Assembly: GCA_022072445.1 (NCBI GenBank)
Contig: JAJVHV010000034.1
Span: forward strand, 1-64,000
Direction: 5' to 3'
DNA: 64,000 nucleotides
From: Phycisphaerae bacterium
GTDB lineage: Bacteria; Planctomycetota; Phycisphaerae; UBA1845; Fen-1342
Shown: one piece after another, positions 16,872-24,948 of the stretch
Numbering within the stretch: position 1 is the first letter of the stretch
How the letters are laid out: every line of letters starts with the position of its first letter
Position numbers and translations under genes: made by a program
The notes under the pieces: generated by a model
The model's database searches: none
What the model was told of the DNA's origin: nothing
The model's input: the letters and a program-made list of their open reading frames with translations, nothing else

Positions 16872-17804
16872 ATGATAGGCAAAATCGACCGTGTACACCT
16901 TCGTGATGTCTGGAAGCACGAGGCCACCGACTTTACCCGGTGGCTCGAGGAGAATATCGATGTGCTCAATGATATCCTCGACCTACGCCTCACGACGGCG
17001 GAGCGCGAAAAGAATGCCGGAGACTTCAGCGTGGACCTCGTGGCTGAGGACGACAAGGGCAATCCGGTGGTCATCGAAAACCAGCTCGAAAAGAGCAATC
17101 ACGAGCACCTCGGGAAGCTCATAACGTACGTCACCGCGATGGCAGCACGGACCGCTATCTGGATCGTGTCCGACCCACGGCCCGAACATATCAACGCCGT
17201 GTCCTGGCTCAACGAGTCCAGCGCCGCATCGTTCTACCTGCTCAAGATCGAAGCCATTCGAATCGGCGAGTCGGCCCCGGCGCCGTTACTGACCTTGATC
17301 GTCGGACCGAGCAAAGAAGGTCGGGAAGTAGGCGAGACGAAGAAAGAGCTTGCCGAACGGTACGAAATCCGGCACAGGTTTTGGACAGGGCTCCTCGATT
17401 TCGCCAAGACGAAGACGAAACTGCACGCGGGCCTTTCGCCGGGCGAGTACAACTGGATCGGTACGGGGGCTGGTACCAGCGGGCTGTCCTACGTCTACTC
17501 ACTCACAAAACACGCTGCCACGGTCGAGCTTTACATCGACCGCGGGAAGGAAGCGCAGAGCGAGAACAAGGCAATCTTCGACCAGCTTCTCGCCGCGAAG
17601 GAGGAGATCGAGCGCGTCTTTAACGAGCCGTTGGAGTGGCAACGGCTTGAAGATCGCCGGGCGTGCCGAATTCGCAAGCAAATTACAATTGGAGGATGGC
17701 GGGACGCGCCCGACAAATGGCGAGATGTCTACGCCGCGATGGTCGACGCGATGATCCGTCTGGAAAAGACACTGAAGCCGCATGTCCACAAGCTGAAAGC
17801 TTAG
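16872..17804 (+). CDS. DUF4268 protein with PD-(D/E)XK nuclease-like N-terminus
   Basis: The 310-residue product has an N-terminal core GDFSVDLVAEDDKGNPVVIENQLEKSNHEHLGKLITYVTAM (residues about 48-88). The spacing of Asp, Glu and Gln (D-x12-E-x-Q) fits restriction-endonuclease-like folds. The C-terminal part from about residue 160 corresponds to DUF4268, a domain found beside such nuclease folds. Family members are often single genes linked to defence or restriction, but their targets are unknown. The codon use is less GC-biased than in neighbouring genes, which hints at transfer. No methylase or helicase partner is nearby. The ATG at 16872 is chosen because the family begins with KIDRVHLRDVW. 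Confidence 0.78.
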   Translation: MIGKIDRVHLRDVWKHEATDFTRWLEENIDVLNDILDLRLTTAEREKNAGDFSVDLVAEDDKGNPVVIENQLEKSNHEHLGKLITYVTAMAARTAIWIVSDPRPEHINAVSWLNESSAASFYLLKIEAIRIGESAPAPLLTLIVGPSKEGREVGETKKELAERYEIRHRFWTGLLDFAKTKTKLHAGLSPGEYNWIGTGAGTSGLSYVYSLTKHAATVELYIDRGKEAQSENKAIFDQLLAAKEEIERVFNEPLEWQRLEDRRACRIRKQITIGGWRDAPDKWRDVYAAMVDAMIRLEKTLKPHVHKLKA

Positions 17805-17996
17805 GGCCCCTCGCGTTCCACTACTTGCCTTCTACAGCTATCCAGTCGGCCGAAGGGCCTATGTCCGACAACACCGGTCCGGTGTGTTCGCGCGCGTCAG
17901 GGCGGAAGCGCGCGGATCGTGCGGAGCACTTCAGCTCCCGGGAGGGCGAGGCTCCCGCCGAGCCGCGTTCCCCCCCACCGCGCGCCCTCGTGAATT

Positions 17997-18809
17997 TCAC
18001 CGCAGCGCCCGAATCCTGCCGATCAGCTCGGCCGGGTCGGGGCGGTTCTGCACCCGCGTCGCGATGAATCGCCAGACTATTCGCCCGTCGCGATCGATCA
18101 GGAAGTGCGACGGAATGGCGATGTCGCCTCCGTTGGGCGCGCCGCCGGCGTGCAGCACGCCAAATGCGCGGATGACGTGCCGCTCGGTGTCGCTGAGAAT
18201 CGGGAACGGCAGGTCGTGGCGTTGCACGACCTGTGCGGCGCGGTGCGGCGGGTCGGCGGAGACCGCCAGCAGCCTCCCGCCGCGCGACTTCAGCTCCTCA
18301 CTGACGGCTCCGAGACCTCGGAGTTCGGCCTGGCAAACCGGTCACCAGAAGCCACGGTAAAAGACGAGCAGGACGGGGCCGCCGCGACGTGCGTCCTTGA
18401 GCGAGACGATTCGACCCGATTCATCGGGCAGCTCGAATTCCGGCGCGACCTGCAGCGCCGTCGCGGTCTCGGCCGGTAGCGGCAGCGCCCAGACCCAGAA
18501 GAAGCTGAACGTGAAAATGCCCAGCAGTGCAAGATTGCCCAGCGCGAGCAGCCGCGGGAACAACCGCCGATCGCGCCGCACCGCGAGGACGCCTGCGATG
18601 GCGGCCGCGCCCATGATCACAAACGCCGGCAACCCGGTCGAACGCAGCAGCGGCACGCCGAGCAGCGCGACATACACGAATCCGCCGGCCAGCGAGAGCA
18701 ACAGGCAGGCGGCGGCGCGGAGCGGGAAGCCGCGCGGGGCGGCTGCACCGGGCGTGGGTTCGTATCGAGGACGCACGTTTTCGGCTCCGAAGTCGACGGC
18801 ACCTGACAC
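17997..18809 (-). CDS. Membrane-anchored peroxiredoxin-like protein with in-frame TGA at the redox Cys (probable selenoprotein)
   Basis: Read through one TGA, the frame gives 270 residues: about three hydrophobic helices (residues 25-110), then an AhpC/TSA-type redoxin domain. The TGA (18342-18344, codon 156) falls in FYRGFW-U-PVCQAELRG, where relatives have the first Cys of a CPxC redox motif. After the TGA the frame runs 114 more codons of good domain sequence, including VSADPPHRAAQ, FPILSDTERHVIRAFG and SHFLIDRDGRIVWRF. A hairpin 18 bases after the TGA fits a bacterial SECIS element. The natural reading is selenocysteine insertion, giving a U-x-x-C thiol peroxidase or reductase facing the periplasm. 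A nonsense mutation is the alternative. The GTG start is provisional. Confidence 0.75.
18308..18323 (-). promoter_or_regulatory. Candidate bacterial SECIS hairpin
   Basis: On the minus-strand mRNA, CUCCGA (18323-18318) pairs perfectly with UCGGAG (18313-18308) around a GGUC loop. The loop begins 25 bases after the UGA. Bacterial SECIS elements lie inside the coding region with a small apical loop containing G (often GU) about 16-37 bases after the UGA, and the E. coli fdhF loop also holds GGUC. The match is by eye, without a folding calculation. Confidence 0.65.
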
Positions 18810-18876
18810 AGCGTATCATCCGAGGCGCCGCGGCGACAGGCGATCGCCCGTCCCGCGCTGGACGCCGCGAGCGGCC

Positions 18877-18904
18877 CGAACCCTGGACCCCGAACCCTGG
18901 ACCC
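18877..18904. repeat. Two 14-base direct repeats
   Basis: CGAACCCTGGACCC occurs twice in direct succession, followed by degenerate GAACCCC units up to about 18935. It lies upstream of the beta-propeller gene and has no evident function. Confidence 0.5.
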
Positions 18905-19020
18905 CTGAACTTCGAGCCGCGAACCCCGAACCGCTTGCGCCGTTGACGTATCTCCGCCGCGCGGCTAGTTTTGGCTCGCCCGAGCGGGCAGGACAGCCCA
19001 ACACCGCGGAGAACCGAGTG

Positions 19021-20313
19021 ATGCGGCGATATGTGTGTGCGGCGGCAGGTTTGATCCTGGCGAGTTGTGGGATCGGTCTGGCGGGCGACTTCATCGACCC
19101 GACGGCCTTGCGCGAGGCGGGGCTGAGCAAGTTCTGGCAGTTCGCCCTGGCGCTGGAGCAGGGCCAGGCCCTGGCGGACATCTACCTGGTCGACGACGCG
19201 CTGTACTGCGCGACGAACGACGGCTACGTCTACGCGCTGGACGCCCGCACGGGCGTGGTGCGCTGGCTTCGGCAGATCACGACGGCGCGATACCGGCTGA
19301 GCAGCCCGGCGCACGCCGAGGGGCGGGCCGTTTTCGTGACGCCGACGCAGATGACGGTGGTTGACCGGTTGTCGGGCGACGGCATCATGCAGACCGACCT
19401 GTGGTTCCCCGCCGGCACTGGGGCCGTGTCGGACGGGGTCCTGGTCTACATCGGCAGCGTGAATCATCGCTACTACGCGCTCGACCTCGCGACCGGTCTT
19501 GAGGTTTGGAAGGTGCAGACGAACGGGCAGATTGCCTCGCGGCCGGCACTGCTCGACGGCGTGCTCTACGTGGCCAGCGACGACGGCGCGCTCCACGCCG
19601 GCACGGCGCTGCGAAAGGCCCTGCGCTGGGCGGCGACCACCGGCTCGGCCAACAGCGCCGATCTCGTCGCCGACGAGAACGGTCTGTACGTCGCGTGTAC
19701 CGATCATTCGCTTTATTCGTTCGACACGGCGAGCGGGGCGCTGCGCTGGCGGGCGCGGCTGAGCGGCCCGCTTTACGCGCCGCCGGTCCCGACGCCTGAG
19801 ACGGTCTATCAGTTCTGCCAGGACGACGGGGTCGTGGCGATCAACACCAGCGCGCAGGAAGGTGCCGAGCGCTTCCGCTGGAAGCTGGCCGACGGCCGGA
19901 CGCTTCTGACGGTCGATCGTGAATTCGCCTATGTTCTGACGCGCAGCGACGCGATCGCGCAGGTCGCGCTCGCGGATGGGGCGGTGCGGCGGTCGATCCC
20001 CGCGCCCGGCTTTGCGCTGGCGTCGCCGTCGCCGGCCGACGGGACGCTGATGCTGGCCAGCCCGGACGGCCGGCTATTCTGCGCGCGGTCGCGGAGCGTT
20101 CCGTTTCTGAGACGCGAGGATCTGCGGGCCGCGATCACGCCACCCAAGGAACCCAGCGCGACGACGCAGCCGGCGGCAACGGCACCGGCCGTCGCCGAGG
20201 CGGGCGAGGACTTCCTCAAAACGCGGCAGGGCGGCGCGCCGCTGGGCGGGAAATCCAAGGTGACGCGTTCGTTCAATCCGGAGGCACCCCCGGAGGCGGA
20301 GAAGAAGCCGTAG
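19021..20313 (+). CDS. Exported PQQ-like beta-propeller protein
   Basis: The 430-residue product has a signal peptide (YVCAAAGLILASCGIGLA, cleavage near residue 22) and a seven- or eight-bladed beta-propeller of the PQQ/BamB type. Blades show the repeated patterns YCATNDGYVYALDARTGVVRW, YIGSVNHRYYALDLATGLEVW and YVACTDHSLYSFDTASGALRW. This architecture is shared by quinoprotein dehydrogenases and BamB. No PQQ-binding or metal-binding set of residues is seen, so an enzymatic role is not supported. The Cys after the helix does not form a standard lipobox. A Pro/Ala/Lys-rich tail follows residue 370. A GGAG precedes the ATG at good spacing. Confidence 0.75.
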   Translation: MRRYVCAAAGLILASCGIGLAGDFIDPTALREAGLSKFWQFALALEQGQALADIYLVDDALYCATNDGYVYALDARTGVVRWLRQITTARYRLSSPAHAEGRAVFVTPTQMTVVDRLSGDGIMQTDLWFPAGTGAVSDGVLVYIGSVNHRYYALDLATGLEVWKVQTNGQIASRPALLDGVLYVASDDGALHAGTALRKALRWAATTGSANSADLVADENGLYVACTDHSLYSFDTASGALRWRARLSGPLYAPPVPTPETVYQFCQDDGVVAINTSAQEGAERFRWKLADGRTLLTVDREFAYVLTRSDAIAQVALADGAVRRSIPAPGFALASPSPADGTLMLASPDGRLFCARSRSVPFLRREDLRAAITPPKEPSATTQPAATAPAVAEAGEDFLKTRQGGAPLGGKSKVTRSFNPEAPPEAEKKP

Positions 20314-20370
20314 GCGGCGACGGCAATGCAGAATGAAGAATGCAGAATGCAGAACGCAAGCGCGTGAGGC

Positions 20371-20397
20371 GGAGTCCAGCCGGGGCGGCTGCTCTCC
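20371..20397 (+). repeat. REP-like hairpin, dispersed family copy 1
   Basis: GGAGTCCAGCC and GGCTGCTCTCC form imperfect inverted arms around GGGGC. The same element, with the flanking GCGTGAGGC on the left, recurs at 49069-49093. An inverted-orientation version is at 28330-28357. It sits in the gap before purH. Confidence 0.6.
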
Positions 20398-20466
20398 ACA
20401 AGCCTCCGCACGCGTGTCGCCGGGGCGGACTTTCGCCGACGGTCGCTGCGCGGGATAGTGCACGTC

Positions 20467-23265
20467 ATGAACATCCGCCGCGCGCTGCTCAGCGTCTGGG
20501 ACAAAACCGGCATCGTCGACTTCGCCCGCGCGCTGCACCACGAGTTCGGCGTGGAGATCATCTCGACGGGCGGGACGGCCACGGCGCTGCGCGAGGCTGG
20601 CATTCCGGTAACCCTGGTCGAGGAGATCACCGGCTGCGGCGAGATGCTCGGCGGGCGGGTCAAAACGCTGCACCCGAAGATTCACGCGGCGATCCTGGCC
20701 GATCGCGACAACCCCGAGCACATGCGGCAGCTCGCCGAGGCGGGGATCGAACCGATCGACATGGTGGTGGTCAATCTCTACCCGTTTGAGAAGACGGTTG
20801 CCGATTCGAACTGCACGTTCGAGCAGGCGATCGAGATGATCGACATCGGGGGCGTCGCCCTGCTCCGCGCGGCGGCGAAGAACAGCCCACGGGTGCTTGT
20901 CATTTCAGCGTCTACGTACTACAGGCGTACGCTTGAGTACCTAAGGGGCCGGGCTCCCGGCCTGGGACACAATTGGCCGGAGTTCTTGAGGACGAAGGCG
21001 TTTCAGCAGACCTCAGCCTACGACATTGCCATTCAAACCTACTTCGGCCGGCGCTATTGGGACTCGCCATTCCTGCCGGCGTTGATGCTGGACCTATCCC
21101 TCGATACGCCGACTACCGGCAATGAGCTGCGTTACGGCGAGAATCCGCACCAGCGAGCCAGTATCTACGCGATCGCTCGATCGAAGCTCGGGCTCGGCGG
21201 GGTGGTCGGCAACCTGTCCTACAACAACTACCTCGACGCCGACGCGGCGCTGGGCCTGTGCGCCGAACTGACGCGGGCGGATAAGGTGTGGCACAGGCTA
21301 TCAGCCTGTGCGCAAATTTTCGCGAAGGGCACTCCGAAGGTCCAGCACGGACCAACAGCGCGTGCCACACTGCCGGCGTCGGCTCGTCGGCCGGAGTTCA
21401 TCGATGATGAGCGGGCGACGCGACGGACCTTGCCGCATCTTCAGCGTCCCGGGGCGAGCTACTTCGTGACAGCGCGCGTCGAGACCGGACACCTTACGGA
21501 GGCCGAGCGCGACATCGTGATGGGCTGCTGCCTCTATCCGAACGCGCGAACCGCAGCCATTCACGCGGTAGTCGTCATGAAGGATCACGTGCATCTCTTG
21601 CTGACGCCACTGGAAGCGGAACCGGGCGAATTTCACGCCTTGAGCCGGATCATGCAGGGGATCAAGGGCGTTTCGGCGCGCGAAGTCAACAAGAAACGAG
21701 GCCAATCGGGCAAGCTCTGGCAAGACGAATCGTTCGACCACATTCTGAGGGATGTGGCCGAAATGCGGGAGACGTTGGAATACATCTACTGGAATCCAGT
21801 CACGGCCGGCTTGGCGTCAGAGGGGGAATACGCATGGTGCGCGCTCGAAACAGCGCTTGAATGGGACCCGCCATCTCGCGCGGTCGGCGTGGCCGAGCAC
21901 CCGCTGTACTGGATCGGTGGCTCGCCGGACGCGCCGCGCGTTTGGCGCGCCGAATTGGAATCGGTGCAACGGCCGACGCACAGGCTAATAGCCTGTGCCA
22001 CACCAAAAGCCTCTGCCACACCAAAAGCCTCTGCCACACCAAGAGCCTCTGCCACACCAGACGTGCGAGCAGGCGCGGCCGGGGACGCGCGAACCGGTGC
22101 GTCGCGGACCGCTTGCGTCTGTTTCATCAAACATACCAACCCCTGCGGCGTCGGCGTGGCACAGCCGGCGAGCGACGCGGGCGGCGACGTTCACGCGGCG
22201 CGGCTCGACGCCTATCGCCGGGCATACCTGGGCGATCCGAACGCGGCGATGGGCGGCGTGCTGGCGGTGAACTTCGAGGTGGATGCGAGCTTTGCGGTCG
22301 CGGTGATGGAAACATTCGACCGGATCGGCAAGCCGCTGCGCGAGGCCGGCGCCGCGAACGCGCCGGGCGGGTTTTTTGTGGAGGTCTGGATCGCACCGGG
22401 TTTCACCGACGACGCCGTCGCGATCATCCGCGGAACCTACGATTCCGCGGCCGCGACGCCCGCGCACGCCGGCGGCGGGGAGAGCGCGGCCCCACCCGAA
22501 GCGCGAATTGACGCACCGCCCAGAAAAAAGTGGGGCGAGAGTGTGCGGCTGCTCTCAGTTGGGGACATGAGCGTGCCGCCCGACGCCGACGAGCTGCATT
22601 ACCGCACGATCGCCGGCGGGATGCTCGTCCAGACGCCCGACCTGCTCGGTCTGAACGAGCAGGAGTGGAAGGTCGTCACGCGGCGTTCCCTGTCCGAGGC
22701 GGAAATGGCCGATCTGCGGCTGGCGTGGCTGATCTGCAAGCACACGAGAAGCAACGCGATCACGCTGGTGCGCGACGGGATGCTGATCGGAAACGGCGCC
22801 GGGCAGATGAGTCGCGTGATGAGCTGCCGCGTCGCGGCGTGGCTGGCGCGCGAAAACGGGCACCTCGGGGAGCGGAGCGCGGGGAACGCGGCGCGAGACC
22901 TGGGGGACCGATCTCCGATTGGACTTCAGGAGCTTGTGGAGAGAGGTATTCGCAAGAACACGATTGATTCCTCGACAAAAGACCGGTCCGAGACCGGTCC
23001 CCAAGTTGTTGACCCGGCACAGACGGGTCTCCCAGATACCGACCCGGCAGCGACCGGTACACCATTTGGCGAACGTCGCGTGTCCATCGTTGCGGCGAGC
23101 GACGCTTTCTTTCCCTTTTCCGACGGCCCACAGATCCTGATCGACAGCGGCGTCACCGCCATCATTCAGCCCGGCGGCAGCAAACGCGATCAGGAGACGA
23201 TCGACCTGTGCGACGCGCGCGGGGTGGCTATGATCTTCACGGGCACGCGACACTTTCGGCACTAA
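20467..23265 (+). CDS. purH: PurH (IMP cyclohydrolase / AICAR transformylase) with in-frame transposase insertion
   Basis: PurH catalyses the last two steps of IMP synthesis. N-terminal IMPCH features are ALLSVWDKTGI, ISTGGTATALREAG and GGRVKTLHPKIHAAIL. The transformylase domain shows LRYGENPHQ, LSYNNYLDADAAL, the KHTNPCG motif (Lys555-His556), SNAITLV, GNGAGQMSRV and the end DAFFPFSDGPQILIDSGVTAIIQPGGSKRD. The 932-residue length far exceeds the usual 520 or so. About 270 codons between CAELTRAD and RTACVCFIKH are a REP-flanked RAYT transposase read in the same frame. A second foreign-looking segment lies near 22864-23081. All host landmarks remain, so function may persist. The ATG at 20467 (not the GTG at 20458) fits the family start. 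Confidence 0.82.
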   Translation: MNIRRALLSVWDKTGIVDFARALHHEFGVEIISTGGTATALREAGIPVTLVEEITGCGEMLGGRVKTLHPKIHAAILADRDNPEHMRQLAEAGIEPIDMVVVNLYPFEKTVADSNCTFEQAIEMIDIGGVALLRAAAKNSPRVLVISASTYYRRTLEYLRGRAPGLGHNWPEFLRTKAFQQTSAYDIAIQTYFGRRYWDSPFLPALMLDLSLDTPTTGNELRYGENPHQRASIYAIARSKLGLGGVVGNLSYNNYLDADAALGLCAELTRADKVWHRLSACAQIFAKGTPKVQHGPTARATLPASARRPEFIDDERATRRTLPHLQRPGASYFVTARVETGHLTEAERDIVMGCCLYPNARTAAIHAVVVMKDHVHLLLTPLEAEPGEFHALSRIMQGIKGVSAREVNKKRGQSGKLWQDESFDHILRDVAEMRETLEYIYWNPVTAGLASEGEYAWCALETALEWDPPSRAVGVAEHPLYWIGGSPDAPRVWRAELESVQRPTHRLIACATPKASATPKASATPRASATPDVRAGAAGDARTGASRTACVCFIKHTNPCGVGVAQPASDAGGDVHAARLDAYRRAYLGDPNAAMGGVLAVNFEVDASFAVAVMETFDRIGKPLREAGAANAPGGFFVEVWIAPGFTDDAVAIIRGTYDSAAATPAHAGGGESAAPPEARIDAPPRKKWGESVRLLSVGDMSVPPDADELHYRTIAGGMLVQTPDLLGLNEQEWKVVTRRSLSEAEMADLRLAWLICKHTRSNAITLVRDGMLIGNGAGQMSRVMSCRVAAWLARENGHLGERSAGNAARDLGDRSPIGLQELVERGIRKNTIDSSTKDRSETGPQVVDPAQTGLPDTDPAATGTPFGERRVSIVAASDAFFPFSDGPQILIDSGVTAIIQPGGSKRDQETIDLCDARGVAMIFTGTRHFRH
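21286..22061 (+). mobile_element. REP-RAYT unit inserted in frame within purH
   Basis: The unit is bounded by two REP hairpins in inverted orientation: 21286-21311 and 21978-22003. Each is GTGTG plus GCACAGGCT, three bases, AGCCTGTGC, or its reverse complement. Between them lies a Y1-type RAYT transposase domain: SYFVTARVETGHLTEAE, the HUH motif in KDHVHLLLTP (His374 and His376 of the fused protein), GKLWQDESFDHIL and LEYIYWNPVTAGL with the candidate nucleophile Tyr. RAYTs mobilise REP sequences. The domain has no obvious start codon of its own in a good context and reads in the purH frame. Just right of the second REP are tandem 18-base copies of its end. Confidence 0.85.
21990..22061 (+). 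repeat. Four tandem 18-base repeats derived from the REP end
   Basis: The unit AGCCTCTGCCACACCAAA occurs about four times, the first copy being the right arm of the REP (AGCCTGTGCCACACC). Because 18 is a multiple of three, the array keeps the purH frame and encodes repeated KASATP hexapeptides. Confidence 0.8.
22864..23081 (+). repeat. Second in-frame foreign segment in purH
   Basis: Between RVAAWLAREN and VSIVAASDAFFPF about 70 codons have no counterpart in ordinary PurH. The segment is AT-richer than its surroundings and holds related GACCGGTC-type motifs, for example at 22981-23000, and two similar units beginning GACCCGGCA at 23020 and 23042. This suggests another repeat-derived insertion kept in frame. 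Confidence 0.45.
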
Positions 23266-23508
23266 TCACCACCACAACTCCCGCAGTTCTCCCGATGGAT
23301 GGGCGGCGCATGCGAAGCAGACGCGCTCCGCGCTTCGCTTATGGCGCCGATCGCCTATCATCCTCGGTGCGGCGATCCGGGCTGGGGCCCGGCCTGCGCG
23401 GCGACTTCGGCATGGCGTGGACTGCCGGAGAGTCGCGCCTTGACGCACCCGGCCGCTTCGGCCGTGACTGAATCGACACCGACCTGACCCGATGTTTCGG
23501 AGCTTCTG

Positions 23509-24933
23509 ATGCCTACGCACCGTCTGACTCATACGCCGGATCAGCACCGCGTCCGGGCCGCCGGTTTCGGTCGGAATGTAATCGGACTTGTCGCGGCTTT
23601 CGTACTGTTGCTGCCCGCCGGCGATTCGCTTGCCCGGCAGCAGTCCCAAGCGACGACGCGCCCGGCGGCGACGCAGGGTGCCGCAGGCGAGAAGCGGGCA
23701 CAGGCGATTCTGACGTTGTTCACCGGCGGGCGGTATGAGGAATTCCTCGCGCACGCGGACGAGAATCTGAAGGCCAAGCTGCCGCTGTCCGATTTGGGCC
23801 AGTTGGCCGGCAACCTGACGAACCAGATCGGCCGCTTCACGCGCATCCGCAAGCTCACGTCCGCGGCGCTGACGCCGGAGACGCGCGCGTTCGACTTTCA
23901 CGCGCAGTACAACCGCGGCTCGTGCATCGTCCGCATCGTGCTGAATCAGCAGGACCGCATGTCGGCGTTTTTCATCACCTCGATCCGGCCCGAGACGCCT
24001 TACGAACGGCCGGCCTACGTCAACGGCGACGCCTTCAGCGACGAGAAGCTGGAGCTGGTGTGCGGCGAATTCAAGCTCGACGCGGTGCTCTCGCGGCCGG
24101 CGGGCGAGGGTCCGTTTCCGGCCGTCGTGCTGCTGCATGGCAACGGTCCGCACGATCTGGACGAGACGATCGGCGCGAATCGCCCGTTTCGAGACCTCGC
24201 CGGCGGTCTCGCCTCGCGGGGTATCGCCGTGCTGCGCTACGACAAGCGCACCCTGGCGTACGCGACACGCGTGTCGCCCGACGAGCTGACGCTGGAGTGG
24301 GAGGCGCTCGACGACGCGGTGGCGGCCGTCGAACTGCTGCGAAAGAGGCCGGAGATCGATGCCAAGCGCATCGTCCTGCTGGGCCACAACGTCGGCGGCC
24401 AGTTCGCCGTGCTGGCGGCGCGGAGCGGCGGAAACATCGCCGGAATCGTTCTTCTGGCCGCGACCGGCCGCTCGGTGCTCGACCAGATCGAGCAGCAGAT
24501 CGAGCGGCTCAAGACGCTCGGCGGCGAAAACTCGCCCGCGACGCGCACGCAGATCGAGAAGCTGCAGGCCGCAACGAAGGACATTCGCGATGGAAAGCCG
24601 CGTGCGAACGAAACGCTGCTGGGCAGCTCGATGATGTACCTCGAACGCCTGCACCGGGCCGACGCGCTGAAGACCGCCGCGGCGCTCGACCTGCCGTTTC
24701 TCGTGATTCAGGGCCAGCGCGACTACCAGGTGACGACGGCCGATTTCGATCTCTGGAAAAAGGCCCTGGCCGACCGGCCGCGCGTCACGTTCAAGCTCTT
24801 CGAGGGGCTGAACCACGTGTTCATGATGGGCAGCGGCGCGAGCGGGCCGTCCGAGTACTTTCTTCCCGGCCACGTCGATGAACGGATCATCGCCGAGGTC
24901 GCCGAGTGGATCGCGGCGAATTCGCGCAAGTAG
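23509..24933 (+). CDS. Exported alpha/beta hydrolase-fold protein lacking the nucleophile Ser
   Basis: The 474-residue product has a signal peptide (VIGLVAAFVLLLPAGDSLA, cleavage near residue 43). A DUF3887-like domain covers about residues 65-165, and an alpha/beta hydrolase domain follows from about 180. The hydrolase shows the oxyanion segment LLHGNGPHD, RYDKRTLAY, acid Asp in IQGQRDYQV and His in GLNHVFMMG. At the nucleophile elbow, where GHSxGG is expected, the sequence is GHNVGG with Asn294 (codon AAC at 24388-24390). This family (EstD- and dienelactone-hydrolase-like) uses Ser, so catalysis is doubtful. An AGC-to-AAC change of one base would explain it. GGAG lies seven bases before the ATG. 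Confidence 0.8.
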   Translation: MPTHRLTHTPDQHRVRAAGFGRNVIGLVAAFVLLLPAGDSLARQQSQATTRPAATQGAAGEKRAQAILTLFTGGRYEEFLAHADENLKAKLPLSDLGQLAGNLTNQIGRFTRIRKLTSAALTPETRAFDFHAQYNRGSCIVRIVLNQQDRMSAFFITSIRPETPYERPAYVNGDAFSDEKLELVCGEFKLDAVLSRPAGEGPFPAVVLLHGNGPHDLDETIGANRPFRDLAGGLASRGIAVLRYDKRTLAYATRVSPDELTLEWEALDDAVAAVELLRKRPEIDAKRIVLLGHNVGGQFAVLAARSGGNIAGIVLLAATGRSVLDQIEQQIERLKTLGGENSPATRTQIEKLQAATKDIRDGKPRANETLLGSSMMYLERLHRADALKTAAALDLPFLVIQGQRDYQVTTADFDLWKKALADRPRVTFKLFEGLNHVFMMGSGASGPSEYFLPGHVDERIIAEVAEWIAANSRK

Positions 24934-24948
24934 CCGGCGAGGTGGAGC

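Noticed and set aside
18342-18344. The TGA as a simple pseudogene-making stop codon
   Set aside because: It falls exactly at the redox Cys, the downstream frame is undamaged for 114 codons, and a SECIS-like hairpin is correctly placed. A nonsense mutation remains possible but is less likely.
21286-22061. Intein within PurH
   Set aside because: No intein block motifs or Cys/Ser splice-junction residues are seen. The insert has HUH transposase motifs and REP ends instead.
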